A stretch of 64,000 nucleotides of DNA from an uncultured Oligoflexia bacterium (GTDB lineage Bacteria > Bdellovibrionota > Bacteriovoracia > Bacteriovoracales > Bacteriovoracaceae), in NCBI GenBank assembly GCA_913058265.1, contig CAJXPQ010000013.1, positions 1-64,000 of the forward strand, given 5' to 3'. Positions 45,631-54,637 of the stretch are shown in pieces. How positions within the stretch are numbered: position 1 is the first letter of the stretch; each line of letters starts with the position of its first letter. The position numbers and the translations under genes were made by a program. Below the pieces are notes generated by a model. It did no database searches, had not been told where the DNA came from, and worked only from the letters and a program-made list of their open reading frames with translations.

Positions 45631-45659
45631 AAAAAGGGGAACCATATAATGATTCCCCT
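45631..45659 (-). terminator. Intrinsic terminator of mdh
   Basis: On the minus strand AGGGGAA pairs with TTCCCCT (45635-45641 and 45653-45659; inner CAT/ATG pairs as well) followed by five T (45635-45631). It lies 17-45 bases after mdh and before speD. Confidence 0.75.
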
Positions 45660-45675
45660 GATAAAATATTACTAA

Positions 45676-46662
45676 TTAAATTAAACCTAACTCTCTAACA
45701 GTATTTCTTTCTGTGTTTAATTCTTCTAAGGTCTTTTTAAACTTATCAGACCCAAAATCATTATGAGTTTGTCCTTCTACAACCATTAGCTTCCCACCTT
45801 CAACTCTACATGGATAAGAGAAGATTAAACCTTCATCAACTCCGTATTGACCATTTGAGGCAAGACACATAGAAAATGTTTCTCCAGCGGGAGTATCGTG
45901 AGTTAAGTTATATACTCCATCAACACAAGCATTAGCAGCTGAAGCAGCTGAACTTGCACCTCTTGCTTTAATAATTGCAGCTCCACGTTTCTGTACAGTT
46001 GTAATAAAGTCACCTTGAAGCCATTCAGTATCTGTAATAACTTCGGCAGCTGACTTACCACCAATTTTTGTATTATAAAAATCTGGGTATTGAGTTGCTG
46101 AGTGATTACCCCAGATTGTGATATTTGTTACTTCTGTAACATCTACACCAGCTTTTTGAGCTAGCTGAGATTTAGCACGCTTCTCATCAAGAGTAGTCAT
46201 GGCAAAGAATCTCTCTTTTGGAAGCCCTGAGGACTCCATAGCAATTAAACAGTTTGTATTACATGGGTTTCCAACGACAAAAAGCTTACAGTCGTCAGCA
46301 CCGTGTGCGGCCATTGCTTTACCTAGTGGTCCAAAGATTCCACCGTTAACTTTTAAAAGATCTGCTCTCTCCATTCCATCTTTTCTAGGAACAGCACCGA
46401 TTGCTAGAATCCAGTTAGCACCCTTAAAGGCCACATCCATTTTATCAGTACAAACAATATTCTTTAAAAGAGGAAAGGCACAATCATCTAGTTCCATCTT
46501 TACACCTTCAAGTGCTCCAAGCGCCTGAGGTAATTCTAATAATTGAAGCTCAACTTCAGTATCAGTTCCAAACATTTGTCCTGAAGCGATTCTGAAAAGG
46601 ATTGCATAACCAATTTGTCCAGCAGGACCTGTCACTGCAACTTTAACTCTTTTATTTGCCAT
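45676..46662 (-). CDS. mdh: Malate dehydrogenase
   Basis: 328 residues. NAD-binding [32 protein letters not shown] (substrate Arg region follows), [14 protein letters not shown], the catalytic His in [15 protein letters not shown] and the [19 protein letters not shown] loop. This is the larger cytosolic/Thermus-type MDH. It oxidises malate to oxaloacetate in the TCA cycle with sdhCAB. AAAGGAG precedes the ATG. Confidence 0.95.
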   Translation of the reverse strand: MANKRVKVAVTGPAGQIGYAILFRIASGQMFGTDTEVELQLLELPQALGALEGVKMELDDCAFPLLKNIVCTDKMDVAFKGANWILAIGAVPRKDGMERADLLKVNGGIFGPLGKAMAAHGADDCKLFVVGNPCNTNCLIAMESSGLPKERFFAMTTLDEKRAKSQLAQKAGVDVTEVTNITIWGNHSATQYPDFYNTKIGGKSAAEVITDTEWLQGDFITTVQKRGAAIIKARGASSAASAANACVDGVYNLTHDTPAGETFSMCLASNGQYGVDEGLIFSYPCRVEGGKLMVVEGQTHNDFGSDKFKKTLEELNTERNTVRELGLI

Positions 46663-46811
46663 TTTAATTCTCCTTTAATGTTATATACCGAGTGATTATA
46701 AGGGATTTAGCCCTTTTAGTCTATGGGACAAAACCGGCAGATTGATCATAGACAATAAATATAATCAAGCATATGATGACCATATAACAAAGCTTTAAGG
46801 AGCAAAGTGTC

Positions 46812-47411
46812 ATGACTGACTCAGCAACAGGTAATAAGCCAAAACCAAACAATAACAAACGTCGCAACAATAACAGAAGACGTAATCATAATAAAAAGCC
46901 TGGTAACAACAATAACAATAACGCTGTTAAGGCCGATGGTGCCAACAAGCCTGCAAACTCTAACAAAAAAAATTATTCGAAAAATCGAAGACCAAAGAGC
47001 TTAACGCCTTCAAGAATTATGCAGAAATATGACAATCTCATGGAGCAGTACATTACTGCCAGAGGTAAGTTCTACAATATGTTTGGAAGAAACTCACAGA
47101 AACAATTAGGTAAAACTGAGAAAAATTACCAAACATCTCTCCATAATCTAAGAAAGTACGAAGTAACTCTACAAGAAGACTGGCAGCGTGAAGTTTTACA
47201 AAATAAAATTAATGGTCTTCCTGAAGACCTACAGTACTCTACCGAGCACAATCTAGATCCAAAAGGTGATGTAGTAAGTCACTTAGGTGAATTCGATGAC
47301 ATCCACTTACTCCCAGATCAAAAATCTGAGAACTGGTCAGAAGATACTGAAGAGTCTCAAGGAACAATAGAAGACTATCAGCGTTATAAAGACGGATATA
47401 CTCCACAATAA
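46812..47411 (+). CDS. Asn/Arg/Lys-rich N-terminal, probable nucleic-acid-binding protein
   Basis: 199 residues. The first 60 residues are low complexity (KRRNNNRRRNHNKK and N-runs), strongly basic, followed by a helical part (PSRIMQKYDNLMEQYITARGKFYNMFG) and an acidic tail. It faintly resembles DUF4167-type proteins with N-rich starts. RNA binding is a guess from composition. AAGGAG lies 9 bases before the ATG. The stop overlaps the T-run of the opposing terminator. Confidence 0.65.
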   Translation: MTDSATGNKPKPNNNKRRNNNRRRNHNKKPGNNNNNNAVKADGANKPANSNKKNYSKNRRPKSLTPSRIMQKYDNLMEQYITARGKFYNMFGRNSQKQLGKTEKNYQTSLHNLRKYEVTLQEDWQREVLQNKINGLPEDLQYSTEHNLDPKGDVVSHLGEFDDIHLLPDQKSENWSEDTEESQGTIEDYQRYKDGYTPQ

Positions 47412-47434
47412 AAAAGCCTGCTTATTTAGCAGGC
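47409..47434 (-). terminator. Intrinsic terminator of the XRE regulator gene
   Basis: On the minus strand GCCTGC (47434-47429) pairs with GCAGGC (47421-47416) around a 7-base loop, followed by six T (47415-47410). Located 24 bases after the 47458 gene and extending over the stop codon of the 46812 gene. Confidence 0.75.
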
Positions 47435-47457
47435 ACATATTTTAATTTAAATTATAA

Positions 47458-47838
47458 TTAAGAATTCGAACACATTTTGAAACTAGCTTCAACTCCAGAG
47501 TATTCTGTTTGAGATGTTTGCGTATCACTAGATGTGTCATTGTCGTTAGTTCGTAAAGTTTTTACTTCAGCATTTTGTTCAACACTTAGGTAATTGTTTA
47601 GTGTTTCGTCATGGTCAGCAAGAATAGCGTCCTTAAGGTCTTGAGGCTCAATATTAAGAACTTCTGACACTCTTGTTAACATCTTCAAAGGGATATTACA
47701 TAATGCCCTCTCCACGTTCGAAATAAACTGTCCATTTTTGTATCCTAATAAATTAGATAGCTCAGACTGAGAATAATTTTTTGGGTGCTGTAATCTTTTT
47801 GTGCGAATTAACTTAGCAATGTTTTTGAAACAACGCAT
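47458..47838 (-). CDS. XRE-family (Cro/CI-type) transcriptional regulator
   Basis: 126 residues. HTH: SQSELSNLLGYKNGQFISNVERALCNIP. The C-terminal half is polar and Thr/Ser-rich with no ligand domain. Probably binds DNA as a dimer; no clear operator was found. AGGAG lies 6 bases before the ATG. Divergent from the exonuclease III gene. Confidence 0.85.
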   Translation of the reverse strand: MRCFKNIAKLIRTKRLQHPKNYSQSELSNLLGYKNGQFISNVERALCNIPLKMLTRVSEVLNIEPQDLKDAILADHDETLNNYLSVEQNAEVKTLRTNDNDTSSDTQTSQTEYSGVEASFKMCSNS

Positions 47839-47966
47839 GACATCTCCTACTTCGAATTTGGTTTTTTAATATTAATCATTTTTTCCGGAATGTCTTTAAC
47901 AATCTTGAAAAAAACTATAAAACAATAGTGCCAAACTTTTGTAAAAAAAAACATATGAGGAAAATA

Positions 47967-48734
47967 ATGAAAACGCTTGTGTCGTGGAACGTCAATGGAA
48001 TTAGGGCCTGTACTAAGAAGGGATTCGTAGACTGGATAAGTAGGACATCACCTGACATCGTGTGCTTACAGGAAATCAAGGCGGAAAAAAGTCAGTTCCC
48101 AGAAGAAACTTTGACAATACCAGGTTATGAGGTGTTCATTTTTTCAGCAGAAAAAAAAGGATATTCCGGAGTAGCTGTATACAGTAAAGAAAAACCTCTA
48201 AAAGTTCACCACGGTCTTGGTGTAGAAAAATTTGATAGAGAGGGACGAGCACTTATTCTTGAATTTAAGTCGTTCATTTTATTTAATTGCTATTTTCCAA
48301 ACGGCCAAAGAGATCACGGAAGGGTCCCTTATAAATTAGAATTTTATGATGAAATACTAAAGCGCTTTAACCAATATATTGAAGATGGTAAAAAAGTCAT
48401 TATCACTGGTGACTTTAATACTGCTCACCACCCTATTGATCTTGCTAACCCAAAAACGAATAAAAAAACAACCGGCTTTCTTCCTAACGAAAGAGAGTGG
48501 ATGGGTCAATATGAAGCGGCAGGTATGATTGATTGCTTAAGGCACTTTGAGCCTGAGACAGAAGGTATTTATTCATGGTGGACATATAGAGGTGATTGCC
48601 GTGAAAGAAATATTGGATGGCGTATAGATTATTTTATGGCCAGCTCTAATTTAAAATCAAAGCTTGTCTCTTGCAGACACACTCCGGAAATTATGGGGTC
48701 AGACCATTGTCCTATTGAGCTTGTTTTAAAATAA
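47967..48734 (+). CDS. xth: Exodeoxyribonuclease III
   Basis: 255 residues from the ATG at 47967 (GAGGA upstream); an earlier ATG adds 13 residues and is rejected. Motifs: VSWNVNGIRA, CLQEIKAEKSQFP, the FNCYFPNGQRD segment, ITGDFNTAH, and GSDHCPI. An AP endonuclease and 3'-5' exonuclease for base-excision repair. Its 3' end overlaps a secreted EEP-fold gene by 9 bases. Confidence 0.93.
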   Translation: MKTLVSWNVNGIRACTKKGFVDWISRTSPDIVCLQEIKAEKSQFPEETLTIPGYEVFIFSAEKKGYSGVAVYSKEKPLKVHHGLGVEKFDREGRALILEFKSFILFNCYFPNGQRDHGRVPYKLEFYDEILKRFNQYIEDGKKVIITGDFNTAHHPIDLANPKTNKKTTGFLPNEREWMGQYEAAGMIDCLRHFEPETEGIYSWWTYRGDCRERNIGWRIDYFMASSNLKSKLVSCRHTPEIMGSDHCPIELVLK

Positions 48735-49577
48735 TCCCAAAGAAACTTCCATAGGATTATGATCAGAGCCTGGGTATACAGGGGCCACTGCAGATTTAAC
48801 ATTAAGTCCCTTCACCCAAATATGATCCAATGTTTTACCTAAGAATTTTTTCCTAAAATCAACTGAAAATTGGACAGCTTTAAAACCGATTCCAGTCATT
48901 ATACGATTCATTGTTCTTGTCTTCTTCTTTGTCCAAGTATTAAAGTCCCCTCCAAAAATAACAGGTCCTTTATGCTTTGCTAATAACTGAGCCGCATCAG
49001 CAATCATATGTTTAAACTTCTTATTTGATACGAAGTTTATGGCGTGAATGTTCCCAACTAAAAGTTCCTCTTCGATTCCGGCCAACTTGTACTTAGTGAA
49101 TAAAGTCATCTTCGGTGTCTTAATAACAGGCTCTCTATAAAAACTTCTCTGCCAAGAGGATTTCTTTGATATTTGCTTTGCAGCAGTGGCCACTCCATTT
49201 CTTTTCATTTGAAGTGAGGTGTCCATAAATGAAGTCGCGAAAACATAATTAAAATCTTTCGTCTCAGAAAAGCCTTGAATCATTTTCTTACTCGTAAAAA
49301 CCTCTTGTAGAATGAGTATCTCTTTTCCATTTGAGAGGTCTTGAAAGTCTTTAAGCCAATTGACCTTAGCTCCTTTAAACATATTCCAAACCAAGATACT
49401 AAAACCCATAGGATAAATTGCAACTTCCTCCTCTATGATATTAAAGTCAAGAAGGACATCACTATCGGCAGGGATTTCGTACTTACCTGACCTATAATCA
49501 CTTTGCCCGTTAACAGCGAAAGCCCCTAAACTTAAAATCAAAAGAAAGGAGACAAGAAGACTCGTTATTTTTTTCAT
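48726..49577 (-). CDS. Secreted endonuclease/exonuclease/phosphatase (EEP) family protein
   Basis: 283 residues from the ATG at 49577, 36 bases after the ORF start at 49613; GGAG fits at 7 bases. Signal peptide ending GAFA. EEP motifs: SILVWNMFKG, ILQEVFTS, GNIHAINF, FGGDFNTW, LDHIWVKG and PGSDHNPM. Extracytoplasmic nuclease or phosphatase; substrate unknown. Confidence 0.82.
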   Translation of the reverse strand: MKKITSLLVSFLLILSLGAFAVNGQSDYRSGKYEIPADSDVLLDFNIIEEEVAIYPMGFSILVWNMFKGAKVNWLKDFQDLSNGKEILILQEVFTSKKMIQGFSETKDFNYVFATSFMDTSLQMKRNGVATAAKQISKKSSWQRSFYREPVIKTPKMTLFTKYKLAGIEEELLVGNIHAINFVSNKKFKHMIADAAQLLAKHKGPVIFGGDFNTWTKKKTRTMNRIMTGIGFKAVQFSVDFRKKFLGKTLDHIWVKGLNVKSAVAPVYPGSDHNPMEVSLGLF

Positions 49578-49578
49578 C

Positions 49579-50214
49579 TTAAAACTCCACCATAAAACCA
49601 GAACCTGACTCAATCATTTTACGAACAGATTGATTACGATATTCCACATAGTCCTCATAGGCTTCTTCACCAAATATTTTTTTAAGTTTTGATAGATACT
49701 TTGAATTTATTTTAGCGAGTTGAATATTATCTTCGACAGTGAATACATATGGTACTTTCTCATTAGTACTATCATCAAAGTGAGACTGCATAATTTGACT
49801 TATTTCACGATCCCTATGCATCGCCATGCTAAAGTACTGATCGACATAATCAGGATCAATTCCGAGGTCTCTCTCTAAATGGGATCTCATATCTTCTTGC
49901 CATTTATTTTTAGATTCTTGATATTGCTTCTCATAATCTGCATCAGAAAAGTCTTCTGGAGCTTCATCATCTTCAATGACATTTGCTGGCACAGTATTTA
50001 ATATCTTTCCCTTAATATCTTGGCCCGCTTTATTTAGATTTTTAGATTTCTGGATCGAAGTTTTTTTTATCGCCGACTGAGCTAATATTAATTCATCCTC
50101 AACCATATCATCTTCAGTAAGGTTGTCCGATACAACAACTTCTGTGTTCATTAGATAGATATTCAAACTTAGTGAAGACAACAAAGTCCCATAAAGTAAG
50201 TATTTTCTTTTCAT
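49579..50214 (-). CDS. Exported or membrane-anchored protein of unknown function
   Basis: 211 residues from ATG at 50214 (GGAG 8 bases upstream). N-terminal MKRKYLLYGTLLSSLSLNIYL is a signal peptide or anchor. The rest is charged and helical with FSMAMHRDREISQI. Followed one base later by the secreted EEP gene, so they form an operon. Not recognised. Confidence 0.65.
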   Translation of the reverse strand: MKRKYLLYGTLLSSLSLNIYLMNTEVVVSDNLTEDDMVEDELILAQSAIKKTSIQKSKNLNKAGQDIKGKILNTVPANVIEDDEAPEDFSDADYEKQYQESKNKWQEDMRSHLERDLGIDPDYVDQYFSMAMHRDREISQIMQSHFDDSTNEKVPYVFTVEDNIQLAKINSKYLSKLKKIFGEEAYEDYVEYRNQSVRKMIESGSGFMVEF

Positions 50215-50304
50215 CAAAGTACTCCCCATTACGCAATATTAGTAAAGTGAAGATACATAGTACGTATCAGAAAGTAAAAAGGCTTCAAGGTTAAACTACT
50301 GAAA

Positions 50305-51615
50305 TTATGCTGGAGTATGTAGTAATTTCCCTTTATAAAAGACTTTATCTACCATTTTGTCGTAATTCTTCCTACGTTTTCTACCATGATTAATATATGA
50401 GCTAAGGACAGTCTCTGCACTCAAGTCATCAAGATTCCTAAGCTTTGGAAGTACAAGAAAATTTGCTTCTTTTCCAACACTTAAATTACCCATTGTTTTA
50501 TCTAAATTAAGAAGCTTCGCACCGGCCAAACTTGAACGATAAAGCCCCATAATATGAGTGGCGCCTTTCACTTCCGCTTTTTTATTTTGATCTACAAATG
50601 ACCTAATCACATCAAACATAGACAATATAGGTCCACCACCAATGTCAGACCCTAGCGCCCATCTGATTTTATTTCTTTCAATCTTTTTAAAATCAAATAA
50701 TCCCGAGCCAAGGCCCTTCTCTTTTATGGGAGCATTTGAAGTGGGACAATGTGCAATTGCGGTATCCGTCTCCTTAAGCATCTTGATTTCGGAAGGTTTT
50801 AAGTGAATACCGTGTCCCATAATTGTTCTAGGACCTAACATTCCGACTTTCTTATAGATCTCTGTATATGTTTTTATTTTTTCAAAGCCTTTAATTTCTT
50901 TGTAAAGTCCTGTAACAAATTCGATTTCATTTGGAGTCTCACTAAGATGACTTTGAATAAATGACTTATTTTTCTTTGCGATCTTTACCGATTCCTTCAT
51001 GGTTTCAGGATCTGTAGCGATGGCAAACCTAGGTGTAAGAGCATACTTTTGTTTGTATTTTTTGGAATATTTAGAGACTAATGATAGTGCCTCAGTTTTT
51101 GTTTGTGTCAGTTGTTGGGGTGAATTCATAGTCATTAATACATTGCCAATAACAAAGTCACCTGTAACTTCATCCATAGCATTCTCAAGTGTGTGCCCAT
51201 GGATTGAGGAGTAACAGGCCCCTCCTAAAGTCCCAACACTAACAAGCCTCTTAAAAAAATCTTTGGCGCGCTTCTTTGAATAAGCTTTATTTTTAAACTT
51301 CATTTCAGCTGGAAAAGTATAGTTATCTAGCCATTTAAGTAAGTTTGCTTTAGGCATTTCTCTGACGTCGTCTTGAACCCAGTGAAAGTGCATATCAAAA
51401 AAGCTTGGGATAATAACTTGCTCTGAATAATCTATCTCTTGAAATTCTCCTTTTAAACCTTGAAGAACTTTTCTTTTAGTACCTAACTGCTTTATCTGAT
51501 AAGCATCTTTGGACTTACTGAACTTTAGGTGCATTGCGCCGTTTTTAAAGTATTCACACTTCTTATCTGAGATTGGGTTTAAAATATGACCAAAAACAAC
51601 AATATCTAATGACAT
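50305..51615 (-). CDS. guaD: Guanine deaminase-like amidohydrolase
   Basis: 436 residues from the ATG at 51615 (AAGGA 8 bases upstream; ORF extension to 51693 rejected). Metal motif IPSFFDMHFHWVQ, FIQSHLSETPNE, GHGIHLKPSE, AHCPTSNAPIK and ALGSDIGGGP correspond to guanine deaminase (HxH, QSHLSE, H-G, CPxSN, GSDxGGG). It would convert guanine to xanthine for purine salvage. HxH is HFH; a related aminohydrolase activity is possible. Confidence 0.82.
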   Translation of the reverse strand: MSLDIVVFGHILNPISDKKCEYFKNGAMHLKFSKSKDAYQIKQLGTKRKVLQGLKGEFQEIDYSEQVIIPSFFDMHFHWVQDDVREMPKANLLKWLDNYTFPAEMKFKNKAYSKKRAKDFFKRLVSVGTLGGACYSSIHGHTLENAMDEVTGDFVIGNVLMTMNSPQQLTQTKTEALSLVSKYSKKYKQKYALTPRFAIATDPETMKESVKIAKKNKSFIQSHLSETPNEIEFVTGLYKEIKGFEKIKTYTEIYKKVGMLGPRTIMGHGIHLKPSEIKMLKETDTAIAHCPTSNAPIKEKGLGSGLFDFKKIERNKIRWALGSDIGGGPILSMFDVIRSFVDQNKKAEVKGATHIMGLYRSSLAGAKLLNLDKTMGNLSVGKEANFLVLPKLRNLDDLSAETVLSSYINHGRKRRKNYDKMVDKVFYKGKLLHTPA

Positions 51616-51633
51616 AAAATCTATCCTTTTAAT

Positions 51634-51662
51634 TTGCGAGGTCATCAATAATATTCTATTTT
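51634..51662 (+). promoter_or_regulatory. Putative leaderless promoter for the NfeD gene
   Basis: TTGCGA (51634-51639), exactly 17 bases, TATTTT (51657-51662), six bases (TATTGT) and the ATG at 51669; predicted +1 is the start codon. No Shine-Dalgarno precedes this ATG. Confidence 0.5.
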
Positions 51663-51668
51663 TATTGT

Positions 51669-52964
51669 ATGAAAAGAATAAAAAATTACGCAATCAGTCT
51701 TTTACTTTTATTATCCCATAGTGCATTTGCAAACTATGAAGTTAATCGAATTACCTACTTGAATGTAGATGCCAGTATCAACCCTGCCATCTTTAACTTT
51801 TTAGAAGATAATTTAAAAAAACTTTCTAAGGAAAACGGTGATCTTGCCTTTATTAAGCTAGATACTCCCGGCGGGCTTGTCTCTACGACCAAGGATATTT
51901 TAACTCTTATAGGGAGTCTGGATTACCCCGTTGGAGTCTGGATAACACCAGAAGGCGCTAGTGCCACAAGTGCAGGTGCCATCATCTCAAGTGCAGCTCA
52001 CTTCCTTGTTATGAGTGAAGGCACAAACATAGGTGCAGCAACACCTATAACAATGGGAAAAGATATTGATCAAAAAGATGGTAGAGCAAAAGCTGTCAAT
52101 GATATTGTTGCCCTCGTAAGATCTCTATCTAAAGCACGGGGCAGAAACCCAGACTTCTTTGAAAAAATGATATCTGAAGCTATTAGTCTTGATGCTAGAG
52201 ATGCATTAGAGAAAAATGTCATCGATAAAATCGTCAATAGACAAAGTGACCTTATAGACTTTCTGGCCACAAGCTCAGTCACAATTAAAGGTGAAGAAAT
52301 GAAGCTTATTGTTGCAAAGAATGTGATGACAAGAACTGTGGAGATGGACCCGGGACAGCAGATCCTCAATATTTTTTCTAACCCAACCACTGCCTATATT
52401 TTATTTATTATCGGAGCCGCTCTACTCTACTTTGAGTTACAGGCCCCTGGTGGTTTTATTGCTGGAGCATTAGGTGCTTGCTGCTTAGTGCTGGCAGGAA
52501 TCGGGTTTCAAGTATTACCGCTAAATTTTGGAGCTGTAGGACTTATCGTACTCTCCTTTGTGCTGTTCATTCTAGAGGTCTATATAACCAGTTTTGGTAT
52601 TCTTACCATTGGAGGAATTATAACTCTTATTCTAGGATCCTTATTCTTATTTAGAACTGACAATAGTCTTATTGAACTTGAAATTAGTGTCATAATCTCA
52701 GTCGTCGCCTCAATAACCGCCTACGTTTCATTTTTAGGTTGGTACATCTTTAAGACATGGCATAAACACAAAGACTTTTATGGCCATGCACACGATGAGG
52801 GTGTAGTTTTGCAAGTTCTAGATAGAGATAAAAAGAAGTATCAAGTGAGAATCGAAGGTGAGATTTGGACCGCAAAATCAGAGGAATACCTTGAACTTCA
52901 TGATGCTGTAGAAGTTATATCTCAAGATGATGAACATCTAACCATGACAATAAAGAAAATATAA
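51669..52964 (+). CDS. NfeD family membrane-bound serine protease
   Basis: 431 residues. Signal peptide ending SAFA, a ClpP-like domain (LDTPGGLVSTTKDIL, ASATSAGAIISSAAH with the catalytic Ser, a downstream Lys in GRAKAVNDI), then four to five transmembrane helices and a soluble OB-like C-terminus. Long NfeD proteins partner with a slipin encoded just downstream. Membrane protein quality control or raft-like organisation is the likely role. Confidence 0.88.
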   Translation: MKRIKNYAISLLLLLSHSAFANYEVNRITYLNVDASINPAIFNFLEDNLKKLSKENGDLAFIKLDTPGGLVSTTKDILTLIGSLDYPVGVWITPEGASATSAGAIISSAAHFLVMSEGTNIGAATPITMGKDIDQKDGRAKAVNDIVALVRSLSKARGRNPDFFEKMISEAISLDARDALEKNVIDKIVNRQSDLIDFLATSSVTIKGEEMKLIVAKNVMTRTVEMDPGQQILNIFSNPTTAYILFIIGAALLYFELQAPGGFIAGALGACCLVLAGIGFQVLPLNFGAVGLIVLSFVLFILEVYITSFGILTIGGIITLILGSLFLFRTDNSLIELEISVIISVVASITAYVSFLGWYIFKTWHKHKDFYGHAHDEGVVLQVLDRDKKKYQVRIEGEIWTAKSEEYLELHDAVEVISQDDEHLTMTIKKI

Positions 52965-52992
52965 ATATAAATATTAATATAAAGGAGAATAT

Positions 52993-53745
52993 ATGAGTGT
53001 TTTAATGATGCCTGCAATAATTATTCTAGGTTTACTAGTTTTAAGTTCAATTAAAATTTTGAATGAATATGAAAGAGGCGTTGTTTTCCGTCTTGGTTCA
53101 TATTCAGGTGTAAGAGGTCCTGGACTTATTATCTTAATTCCAGTTTTAGAGAAGATGGTTAAAGTTGATCTAAGAGTTGTAACGATGGATATACCAAGCC
53201 AAGATATTATTACAAAAGATAACGTCACCTTGAAAGTTAATGGTGTTGTTTACTTTAGAGTTAACAATCCTCAAAAATCAATTATTAAAGTTGAGAACTA
53301 CTACCATGCAACATCGCAAATTGCTCAAACGACTCTAAGATCAGTTATTGGACAGTATGAATTAGATGGTGTTCTTGCAGAAAGAGATGATATTAATGCT
53401 AAACTTCAACTTATCCTTGATGAGCAAACAGAGCCATGGGGAATTAAAGTAAGTAACGTTGAGTTAAAAGCGATCGACCTTCCAGAGAATATGCAAAAAG
53501 CAATGGCCAAGCAAGCTGAAGCAGAAAGAGAAAAAAGAGCAAAAATTATTTCTGCTGCCGGTGAATTTGAAGCCGCAAAGAAGTTAGCTGAAGCTGCAGC
53601 AGTTCTTGGTTCTGAAAAAGATGCAATGACTCTAAGGTATCTAGATACAATGAGAGAAGTATCAAGTGGTTCAGGAAAATCAACTGTTATATTCCCAGTT
53701 CCAATGGACCTTGCTGGTGCACTTGGAAAAGTTTTTAAACAATAA
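52993..53745 (+). CDS. Slipin (stomatin-like SPFH/band 7 protein)
   Basis: 250 residues. N-terminal membrane hairpin, then the SPFH domain ([53 protein letters not shown]) and a coiled-coil ([27 protein letters not shown]). AAAGGAG precedes the ATG. Paired with NfeD, as in many genomes; NfeD may cleave or anchor the slipin. Confidence 0.93.
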   Translation: MSVLMMPAIIILGLLVLSSIKILNEYERGVVFRLGSYSGVRGPGLIILIPVLEKMVKVDLRVVTMDIPSQDIITKDNVTLKVNGVVYFRVNNPQKSIIKVENYYHATSQIAQTTLRSVIGQYELDGVLAERDDINAKLQLILDEQTEPWGIKVSNVELKAIDLPENMQKAMAKQAEAEREKRAKIISAAGEFEAAKKLAEAAAVLGSEKDAMTLRYLDTMREVSSGSGKSTVIFPVPMDLAGALGKVFKQ

Positions 53746-53755
53746 TTTTTAGATT

Positions 53756-54301
53756 TTACTCCGGCATTTCAGAGCACACCCAAGAGTGACATCCACATTG
53801 GGTTGCTGTGAAACCGGAATCTCTACAGTTCATTGCAAATTGATCTTCATCTGTAAAAACTTCGGTACACATGACTTTATTTGAATCAAACTTTGAGCAC
53901 TCTGAAAGAGTTCCAGAAATATCATAACCGTATAAAGTATTTTTTACTGGTGGAGTCTTAGAGTATTCTTTAGTAACACAAATCCAATCGTGACAACCAC
54001 ATTGCACAGGAAAGTCACCATTATCTTCACAATCAAAAGCGAACTGATCTGATTGTGTAAATTCGGAAGTACAAATTGAGCCAAACTGATCAACACACTG
54101 TCTTTCATTACCTTCTAAATCAAGACCCTTGTATGATAGGAAGGGAGTATCCTCTCTAACCTTTCCAGGCAAAGTAATAATCTCACCTCTATCATCGTCC
54201 GTTGGATCAGGAGCACCTGTGTCAGCAACTTCACATCCTGATAGTAGGATTGATGTTAATAATATTAGGAAAGAAAAAATTGATTTTCTCACAACTACCA
54301 C
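53756..54301 (-). CDS. Lipoprotein with two Cys-rich tandem repeats
   Basis: 181 residues. Lipobox LSGC at residue 23. Two repeats of about 42 residues follow: Cys at 69, 77, 91, 101, 103, 108 and at 135, 145, 159, 169, 171, 176, both with DQFA...C...QCGCH-W-C. The spacing from the second Cys on (14, 10, 2, 5) is identical in both, implying a duplicated disulfide module. Function unknown. GTG start at 54301 overlaps the upstream stop; 54292 is an alternative. Confidence 0.7.
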   Translation of the reverse strand: MVVVRKSIFSFLILLTSILLSGCEVADTGAPDPTDDDRGEIITLPGKVREDTPFLSYKGLDLEGNERQCVDQFGSICTSEFTQSDQFAFDCEDNGDFPVQCGCHDWICVTKEYSKTPPVKNTLYGYDISGTLSECSKFDSNKVMCTEVFTDEDQFAMNCRDSGFTATQCGCHSWVCSEMPE

Positions 54302-54552
54302 GATTTAGTACCGTCAGCTTGTTCATCAAACTTATCTAGCTTTTGAGTTGTGTCTTTTTGTAACTCTGTGGGCGATACAGAAGCAGGCTTTCTGCTTATG
54401 GACTTTGTCTCATATAACTCGGGGTTATCTTTTAAAACAGTGCTGATATTATTCATCATCTGTTTATTAAATTTATTGAATTTCTGTTCGCTCTTGGCAA
54501 ATGCCATTGTTGAGCATGCTAGAAGTACTATTGCAGGTAATATTAACTTCAT
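54295..54552 (-). CDS. Small secreted protein
   Basis: 85 residues from ATG 54552 (GGGAGGGA 4-5 bases upstream; ORF extension to 54573 rejected). Signal peptide ending AFA, then a charged helical chain rich in Lys, Asn and Gln. Overlaps the lipoprotein gene by 7 bases. No homology recognised. Confidence 0.6.
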   Translation of the reverse strand: MKLILPAIVLLACSTMAFAKSEQKFNKFNKQMMNNISTVLKDNPELYETKSISRKPASVSPTELQKDTTQKLDKFDEQADGTKSW

Positions 54553-54637
54553 GGAATCCCTCCCCTTCAACACTCTGATCGGGATTCCAGAAATTTTTCT
54601 TAACTAATTTATACTTGAGTCTACTCGTTTTATCTCA

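Noticed and set aside
46812..46990. N-runs and R-runs of the 46812 gene as non-coding repeat
   Set aside because: AAGGAG and a continuous reading frame with a structured helical half support a real gene.
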